A stretch of DNA of 64,000 nt from Colias croceus. Taxonomy: Eukaryota; Arthropoda; Insecta; Lepidoptera; Pieridae. Positions within the stretch are counted from its first letter, which is position 1. The number at the start of each line of letters is the position of its first letter. Under the pieces are notes generated by a model. The model saw only the letters and a list, made by a program, of their open reading frames with translations, was not told the origin of the DNA and made no database searches. Location of the stretch: NCBI RefSeq assembly GCF_905220415.1, contig NC_059544.1, forward strand, positions 6,884,501 to 6,948,500. The letters are read 5' to 3'. Made by a program: the position numbers and the translations under genes. Of the stretch, positions 56,901 to 64,000 are shown piece after piece.

Positions 56901-59431
56901 TATTTTGGTAAATATTCGTACTAAATCTAAACATTTCTATATAAACGTTAAGACGGAAAAAAAATTGCAAACCTACCTTTACTTTCAAGTACAGGTAATT
57001 CTAATAAGAAAGCTAAGTATGTTGTGTTTTTTTTCTTTTATTTTTATTTTTACGTTTCAGGTAGAGGATCTATTTATTTATTTACATATTAAAATGTGTT
57101 TCATTAATTTGTGTGACATATCTTGGCCGTCGGGTAAAGCTCTGAAACCTTTATACCAACGTTCAAAATAATGCTATATATCTAGGATTTGGCCAATTAA
57201 GAAAAGACGATGCTTGACGAATCTGTATATAAAAAAAAACAAAAGTTTTATTATTAAAATATATTAAATGAAAATTAATAAAAAATCTGGTTTACAGGTT
57301 TACAGGTATTGTATAACGTGAAACATACCGCGGTAGGCATACCAAAATTTTATTGATTCATAAATACCTAAATGAGATATTTATATTTGAAAATGTTCTG
57401 TTCAGCCACAAAGTATGGTAGACTGAATATTCCAAACTGCAAGCAATATGTTGTAGGATTCCTGATTACTGCACTATTTCCGTTCATCTCTTAATTACTT
57501 CTTACCCTTGATCATTCAACTAACCGCACGAAACGGCTCCGTCTAGGTTGAAATAAAATAAAACCTATGACACTAAGTATGACCTATGAAACTCACAGAT
57601 TACGAGTATTTTTATTGGTAAAATTTTTAAACCGGTCCAGTAGATCCACAGATTTCCGCCTTCAACGGAAACGCCTAAAGTTTAGCAGCTATATCAAATA
57701 AAATATTTTTAGTGTAGCTACTGCAATAACCCACGCCCTTCCTACATATTTAAGTTTAAAAAGTAAAGAAAAAGGGATAATTACGCCACTTCGCGGCTTT
57801 CATCTGATGCCCGAAAGACGATCGGTAAAGTCGTCTAAGTCCCTTTCGGTGAAAAAAGAAAAGATCCTGTCTTGAAAAGGATTCAAAGCTTATTCAATCC
57901 TCTTTTACACCGCGCGCTATAGGAAGTAAAGAACATCTAAATGTTATTTTATCGTACTGTAATCGAAAAACATTTTTTATACTTTTACTTAACCAAATGA
58001 TTGAATATTTTCTTATTTAAAATTCTATGTAGCTGTTAATAAATCATTAACATTCTTACCATAAGCAAAACAACCCGTAAGCTTGTACTTAAAACTGATA
58101 TTTTTTCATCAAAACCTCCACAATATCTCTAGTTTTTTAATGCAAATACCTACATATATTATTTCAATTAAATCTCGTAGTAAATTAGTTACTTATAACG
58201 TTACCAACATATCTCTTACCTTCGGAATTTTGTTACAAGATCGTGTCATAAAACTCGTTGGAAAAGCGTCAAAGAAAAGGGGCAACTGAAGGGGAAGGTT
58301 TCAGTAAACGCAACAAAAACACGACGTTATTAGCGAGATTGGTGTAATCTGACTAATCCGTTTTGGGTAAGGGAGCGCTCAGCGGCATACTTACTGCGTC
58401 AATTATTGAATAAACATTATCATCTTATGATAAATAGTATCCAGGAAGATTATTGGTTAGGCTAAGATTCGGTTTACTTAACTAAATTGTTCATTTGAAT
58501 AATGAAATTTCATTAAAATACTTTATACATATTTCAAACTATTATATTAATTGAGTCTCTTAGTTCAACTTATTAAATACACTTTTTTTACTTATTAAAT
58601 ACACTTAAAAAAGAAATGCCTATAAGAATACATTTATCTAAAATCTATATTCCCTTGCCTTATATAGGTAGATGCCATATATACTTAGATTTTAGACACA
58701 TATGATAGGCTAGTAGCTGCTAGAGTTCGCCTATGTTATTCCATATAGGTATGTAAAGAATTAATAGCTACGTCATTATACTTATTATTAGTCTTTTCTC
58801 TTATTATATCTTAGCACTTATTGAATTTTTTATCATCAGGAGATCGACTGCTTGACATCCCTTGCAATGTCTGTGGCGACAGAAGTTCTGGAAAACACTA
58901 TGGGATTTATAGCTGTGACGGTCAGTATTTTCAATACCAACTTAGATAAAAGTCTGTTTTACATAACTCGAAAAACGATTTATTATTTGTCAAGATGGTG
59001 CCTGGTAAACATGGTTTTACAACTTTACTTCATTATTTAACTGAAATACCTACCTAGATACTGCAGAAAGTTGTTGAAGAGATGAACAATGCATGTTTTA
59101 AAATTAAATTAAAAAAATATTTACCTACAGTTATATTGCTTATAGCTTAATATTTAAAAGTAATTATTAGTCAATGTTGTAAAGCTATAGCTCCTTATCG
59201 ATTTATACATGATATTCCGTTCCTTTGTCATGCGTGTGCTTCCAAGCATAATACCGTCTTAAACTATAGGTTGTTCCGGCTTCTTCAAGCGGTCCATTCA
59301 TCGGAACCGAGTATACACATGCAAAGCTGGTGGAGAGATGAAGGGTCGATGTCCTGTTGACAAAACACATCGCAACCAATGCCGGGCCTGCAGACTTGCC
59401 AAGTGCTTCCAGGCGAATATGAACAAAGACG
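50986..59431 (+). CDS. dsf: Nuclear receptor dissatisfaction (dsf, NR2E2), 5' part
   Basis: Coding exons: 50986-50995 (only 10 nt), 58840-58920 and 59270-59431, joined in phase. The protein begins [20 protein letters not shown] and continues with a complete two-finger DNA-binding domain. P-box CDGCSG and [15 protein letters not shown] precede the second finger ([20 protein letters not shown]), which ends MNKD at a GTAAGT donor. All eight zinc cysteines are present. The MGT start directly before the domain and the SIHRN and RLAKCFQ wording fit dsf better than tailless or Hr83. In Drosophila dsf is a neural nuclear receptor needed for sexual behaviour and sex-specific neurons. The hinge and ligand-binding domain lie in later exons that I did not find by 64000. 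Intron 1 is about 7.8 kb. The 5' UTR probably runs back towards the TATA box at 50138. Confidence 0.9.
50996..53035. other. dsf intron 1, first part
   Basis: AT-rich intronic DNA. No exon, RNA gene or clear repeat was recognised. Confidence 0.4.
53036..54294 (+). mobile_element. Pogo/Tigger-like transposon in dsf intron 1
   Basis: Perfect inverted ends GGGGAGCGGGGGGC and GCCCCCCGCTCCCC are flanked by TA (53034-53035 and 54295-54296). Many subterminal GTTGTTACA / TGTAACAA words lie near both ends, often next to GGGGTA. A short ORF at 53640-53756 is the start of a pogo-like transposase. Most of the transposase is missing. Confidence 0.82.
53640..53756 (+). pseudogene. Pogo-like transposase N-terminal fragment
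   Basis: Thirty-eight residues starting [20 protein letters not shown] and ending [11 protein letters not shown] before a stop. The R-x-Y-x-R-K...SIR pattern is the usual start of lepidopteran pogo/Tigger transposases, within the psq helix-turn-helix. The rest is deleted. Confidence 0.65.
54297..55068. other. dsf intron 1, middle part
   Basis: AT-rich, with one GC-richer island (54725-54810) of unknown nature. No other structure was seen. Confidence 0.35.
55069..55639. mobile_element. Long inverted-repeat element in dsf intron 1
   Basis: Arms of about 180-200 bp (outer word ATAGTTCA.GATACATCGCCC, inner word GTTAGCTACCACAATCGAGA) are close reverse complements around a loop of about 190 bp. 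No coding sequence was seen. It would form a long hairpin in the dsf pre-mRNA. Confidence 0.85.
55640..58839. other. dsf intron 1, last part
   Basis: AT-rich. A run of CGGATACGGCTACGGCTACA-type words lies at 56375-56420. A GC-richer stretch lies at 57780-57910 (CGCCACTTCGCGGC, CCCTTTCGGTGAAAA). No exon fitting dsf was found here. Confidence 0.35.
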
Positions 59432-62240
59432 GTAAGTAATTAGCTTTAGCAGATTATAAATAATTGTAATTGCAAGTATCCGCCCAAAGGAAACATTTAA
59501 ATTTATATTATAAACATCTCTATCCGCTCGGTTCACTAACAGTTTGACTCATATTATTCATAAGTCAGGATAGGTACCAATTAAAGATTGATTATTGATT
59601 CAAATAATGATGAAGAAACCTCAAACTTTCAAAAAGAGTAAGAATTCAGAATTGTACATAGCATACATACGCTCTGCCTATAATATAACAAGTGAAACAG
59701 ACAGCTTAGGTATCGAAAACATTCACATTGTGCTGTACAATAGCAACACTAGATATGTCCGGAGTGTAACACCATAGAACACAATCCATTATACATCAGG
59801 CTCACAGCAGGTTGTTTTGTCCGGGGAGCGCTGAAATATTGAATGAAATAAAACTAGGCAACACCGACGATCGCTTCAATTTTCATCGCGTCCCCACCTG
59901 TCATTATGACATTTCACGTATTCAATATTGCGGTCTGCATTGTCAGCTCTGGGTTCTTTTACATTACGTTATTTATGTGTACACTGTACAGTAACATTGA
60001 AACAATATTTATGCATGAATAATTTGGAATTCTGCATGTTAACCAAAATTGTAGAGATATTTCATAGTAAGTATAATTTCAGTAAGTCCATAAACTACTT
60101 ATGTAGATGACTCGTATAAATCTAAATCTCTATAATTAAGCGAAATACTAAGAATAATTGAATATTCATGGAGTCCCATGTCGGTCGCAAGTCGGATGCT
60201 GGTTCTCATACTCGCATGTGACAGAGCTTTTGCGATTCTTAGTTAACGTGTAGGGTTGTCGAAAATCATTTATGAAATTTAATATCATTAGGTATTCTAC
60301 GCAATAAAAACGATGCAAAAAATTCAAGAAGAAATATATATCTTATGTAATAATTATTTTAAATGGGTTGTAAATTAGTATTGGTATTTATATAAATTTT
60401 GCATGTTTCATAAAATCCCTTAATGGCAGCCCTGTATTCAAAAGTAGCAAAGTGTGGTCTCGCCGCAGGTGCTCCATCGTTAAATTATTCACGAGCATCA
60501 CTTTGTGCCGCCGCGGCCCGGATTACCTTTATATGTTTACTCGCTCGCGTAATTATACGCTCTCACGAAATTTACCCGCCACATGAGACAGTACTTATTA
60601 CTAAACGTATCTCGCTATATAACTAAAAACGTTTTTCCGCTGTGTCGTAATAGAAATAAAAAAAAACATTTAGATATTACAGAAGTTTAGTTCTAATAAA
60701 TACGTAGCAACATTTAAAAAGCTTTATTTGGTATAATGAAAAAGCAAAATTAGGTCAAATTTATTTCTAAATTTTCATTCATCGATATGTATCTAACCTA
60801 AATGTTCCATTTTCGCACGATCAAACAAAAGTAATCCCCAATTTAACTTTTTGAATTAATTCGAATCGATAAAGCTACGCGCTACGCTCACTTTGCTACG
60901 AAAAACTTTCCCGCACGGCGAAGAAGTTAAAGGGTCTTTAATCTTTATATTTCTCAGTGTTAAGTACTTATTTATATTTGTATTGTTTTTGATTTTTTTA
61001 TAAAAAAATCTCATCAAGTCGTTCTTTCTTTTAAAACTATGTTTATTTACTTATATTTATTATGCTCTACGAAAATAAACAATTTTTGAAATATCAAAAA
61101 TTAACAATTTTTGATACAATAATTCCGTTGTCCGTTTGTTTAAACAATATTGCTGTGGAAAATAATTCGGTAAAACACATTCTTGAAAGTGCATTCTATA
61201 ATTGTAAATGATATTTAAATAAAAAATTTCCAAATTATTATCACAAAGTCTTTTAATGAAAGCAAAGTGTCGTGAAGACGTGGAGTCGTGGGTGGCGCGC
61301 CGCCGACAAGGGGCAAACTTTTCAATTACCGCCATGTCGTGTAACCCCGCAGCGGGTTAAATTAATTCTCTCTACTTCACAAAAAGATTCACCTACCCCA
61401 CACCACCCCTGTGAACCAACCGTTCTGCCTTTTTCCCAATTTTCCCTGATATTTTTCGGCGCCCGCCGGTAACATACTGACGTTTCACAATATTTATTTT
61501 TAATTTAACGGTTCGCACGCAAGATTCGGAATTCACAGTGCGTTACCTTTTGAAGTCTTTTTGTACAAAGATTGAAACGGTAATGAATTGAAATGAATCG
61601 TTTCCCTTATTGCGTTCTCTGAAAACATTCCAATGTTTAGAATAAAAATTATATACCGTTATGCTGAATTGCGTATAATAATTACTTCATATTGAGTACC
61701 TACTGCGTGATAGCTCTAGTTTACTTTCAGTTTTAGTTTAGTCAGACGGTTATTGTTGTAATCATAGACATTTGAATTAAATGCCATAAATCATAATTAG
61801 TTAGTTAACAAATTAACAAAGTGAAATGGTAACCATCGGATCTGCTTCAGAACAGTTCAACATTTTTCCATTAAAACATTGTTGAAGGCAGTACCTACTC
61901 GTTAAATCCTTTTTAAAGCACTGAAATATCACGTTAACGTTAGCTTCGTTTGTAGTTTTAAATAGATACTTAAAGAAACTTAATAGTGTTGCTAAATTAA
62001 GCAAATTTTAATCGTTGTCTTTCCATTACTCATATGTTATAGAACGGGATGCATGTACTGAAAAAAATAATTAATTTATTATTCTTCAAGGTCGGTTGAA
62101 TAGATTTTTGTGATTATTGTTCAGTTTGATTCGCCTTCACTGTAAAAACGATACCTACCCACTTATTCGAATAAAAAGGAATACAACATAATCAACACGA
62201 TAAATTAAAAATATCTAGAGTTGAGCTATAGTTTACAAGT
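59432..62240. other. dsf intron 3 (presumed)
   Basis: No continuation of the receptor reading frame was recognised. GC-richer islands at 60420-60595 and 61260-61470 stand out from AT-rich surroundings and could be conserved intronic regulatory DNA; this cannot be judged from one sequence. Confidence 0.4.
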
Positions 62241-62295
62241 CCCCCCCATCAGTTCCAAGCCTTGTCGTGGCCGGGGGGGCTCAGTAGCTTGGAGT
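62241..62295 (+). ncRNA. Candidate HDV-like self-cleaving ribozyme, copy 2
   Basis: Same pairing as copy 1, with P1 formed by 62241-62247 and 62273-62279. The two copies do not differ in this stretch, so they give no covariation evidence. Their shared sharp 5' boundary against unrelated target duplications is the main support. Confidence 0.45.
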
Positions 62296-63423
62296 GCACT
62301 GGTGTTCTCTGAGTGAAGCTAATTGGACGCGGAGGGGCTGAAAGGCCGGTCTGTCGTCTGACGACACGATTGGTTCGACGGCCAGGGATCCATATAGCTG
62401 GCTGGCTGGCTTGAAGGCCGGCTGGCCGGGCTGGCTGGAACTGGCTGGTCACACCGGCTGCCTCGCTGGCTGGCTAGGGGGCCGGCTGGCAGGCTGGCTG
62501 AAACCGGCTGCTCCACCGGTTGGCTGGCTGGCTGCTTTGGACGGCGGCTGGCTGGCATGCTGTCACCGGCTGGTTGTCCGGCTGGCTGGCTGGCTGGCTG
62601 GATGGCTGGCTAGCTGGCTAGGATCCTCCGGGGGGCCAGGATTGGCTCAGGTGCCGTTGTGGTACGGCGAGGGATGGCGGCTAGTGGTCGCGGCCTGGTA
62701 ATTTGGCTGGGCAAAACGGGGTTGGAAGGTCGATCGGGGCTCGTTTGGGTCTCGTTCTGACCGACTGGCAGGGGGCTGCGCTTTGCGGCGATGGATGGCG
62801 GCCAGAGGCCGCGCGCGTTGTTTTTTGTTGGTAGTCTAACTACCAACAAAACAGGGGCGGGATCCCGACGCGTCACTTTTGTGACACGCGGTGACTCCTG
62901 AAGGTGGGTGTAGGGCGGCGGCTGTCCTGAGACAGCCGTCTGCCAACTCGTAATCCGGTCCGTGGGGCCGGACCGAGGGCCGCCACTTCTGGTGTGAGGT
63001 GGGGGCTGCGAGGGAAACCTCTATAAAAGTGCGCCGGAGGGTCGTTTGACGCGTGACTCACGTTTCGGGGGCCTTTCGGCGCGCGTCCTTCGGCCGGTCA
63101 GTGCTGGGGTCGAGGGTTTGGGGAACGCCGATGATGGAACGGGGAACAATCCATCATCGGCGAGTGGGTGGCGTGAGCTCGTGTACGGCTTGCGCCACCC
63201 CGGGGTGGGCATTTGGTGGAGGGCCTGGAAACGGGCAAGTGGCGGAGAGCCTGGAAACGGGCAACTGCTGGGCGGGACATGCGGAAGATTGCGAATGTGT
63301 ACCCGCATCCCGTCTAAAGCAGCGCGTTGGTACACGGTGGGGTTTTGGTCGGTAGGAATCCGACATAACCCACGGCTCCTTCCCCGGGAGCCGTGGGTAT
63401 CTTAGGCAAGATTTCCCCACTTG

Positions 63424-63473
<50 letters not shown>
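62241..63473 (+). mobile_element. GC-rich ~1.2 kb retroposon, copy 2 (dsf intron)
   Basis: Nearly identical to 29046-30252, with the same first base (C7 run). It has a poly-A tail of about 50 bases and its own target duplication ATAGTTTACAAGT (62228-62240 and 63474-63486). The internal TATA-like word here is TATAAAAG (63022). The longer tail and high identity to copy 1 indicate recent mobility. All hairpins listed for copy 1 are kept. Confidence 0.87.
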
Positions 63474-63476
<3 letters not shown>

Positions 63477-63486
63477 GTTTACAAGT

Positions 63487-64000
63487 AATATTTAAAAAAA
63501 TCAACCATAATCTGAAACACTTTAGGTTTTGTTGTTGCAATTTATATTAATATTTTTTACGATCAAAAACGTTTTATTGTCGGCATTAATCATAAACGCC
63601 CCTTTTATTTTATTGCTCATCCAAATACAAAAGTATTGCGTGTTATATTGTGGACTTACACCTATCGACGCCGTATCAAATTGAAAAGATCGCTGTTTGG
63701 GAGCAGTTTAGGAGTTGGAACACGTGTTCGACACCTCCTGCGCTCCTGACCACGGGGACTCACGAGCTAACGAGGGGACCGTGAGGGGCTCAATTATCCC
63801 GTTATTGTGGAATTATCTATGCTTGTATGATCTTTTATTACAGTTCAATTGTAGGGTACCTAAGCTAAGATAGAATCGTATCATAATACTTATCTTTTAT
63901 TTTTTTTACTAAAGCACTCTTTGCAATTTTGAAGTGAGGTGTACTAAAATCAAGATTGAAGTTTGTTTTCCTAAATTTTCATGAAATTTTGTATGTTCAT
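63487..64000. other. dsf intron 3, end of window
   Basis: AT-rich, with a GC-richer stretch at 63700-63795 (GACCACGGGGACTCACGAGC). No exon was identified. Confidence 0.35.

Noticed and set aside
58083..58289. 68-residue open frame in dsf intron 1 as an extra dsf exon
   Set aside because: No acceptor/donor pair fits the receptor's frame, and the N-terminus already joins directly from the 10-nt exon to the DNA-binding domain.

Overview
The window is nuclear DNA of an insect, most likely a moth or butterfly. It is AT-rich, with short exons separated by short GT-AG introns. Repeats typical of Lepidoptera are scattered through it: non-autonomous Helitrons with CTAG ends, GTAGGTACCTACT-type strings, and many small fold-back elements. 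The encoded proteins are insect or animal orthologues. Nothing looks bacterial or viral.

Layout, left to right. A six-exon multipass membrane protein with a degenerate DHHC-like cysteine motif lies at 1371-3408 (+). A CCDC191-like coiled-coil gene lies at 6057-10100 (-) and carries an apparent one-base frame break in an A8 run. PGAP2, a GPI-anchor lipid-remodelling factor, lies at 11771-13803 (+); its first intron hosts a dead Tc1-like transposon. L2HGDH, mitochondrial L-2-hydroxyglutarate dehydrogenase, lies at 15734-17510 (-). Two tandem paralogous BTB/POZ-FLYWCH genes lie at 22394-27396 and 30973-38296 (+). A secreted aminoacylase-1 (ACY1) lies at 38863-44805 (+). A possible terminal exon of an unknown minus-strand gene is at 45048-45240. 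The 5' part of the nuclear receptor dissatisfaction (dsf, NR2E2) starts at 50986 and continues past 59431 (+): a 10-nt first coding exon, a 7.8 kb intron, and two exons carrying the DNA-binding domain. Its ligand-binding part is not seen and probably lies beyond the window. These are ordinary unlinked housekeeping or regulatory genes, not a pathway cluster. The only functional pairing is the BTB-FLYWCH tandem duplication.

Mobile DNA is the main interest. (1) A GC-rich retroposon of about 1.2 kb is present twice (29046-30252 and 62241-63473). The copies are nearly identical, each has a poly-A tail and its own target-site duplication, and both have exactly the same 5' end. The first ~55 nt can fold like an HDV-type self-cleaving ribozyme whose P1 helix begins at the first base of the element. 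(2) A P-element-like family has perfect 8-bp target duplications and a THAP-domain first exon. One copy ends 36 bp past the L2HGDH stop codon; the other ends 36 bp before the first BTB gene's ATG. (3) Three pogo/Tigger-like TA-inserting families are present, two with transposase remnants. (4) Several long-inverted-repeat MITEs are present, one family of which sits in the equivalent intron of both BTB paralogues. The rest of the intergenic and intronic DNA is AT-rich and shows no gene I could support.
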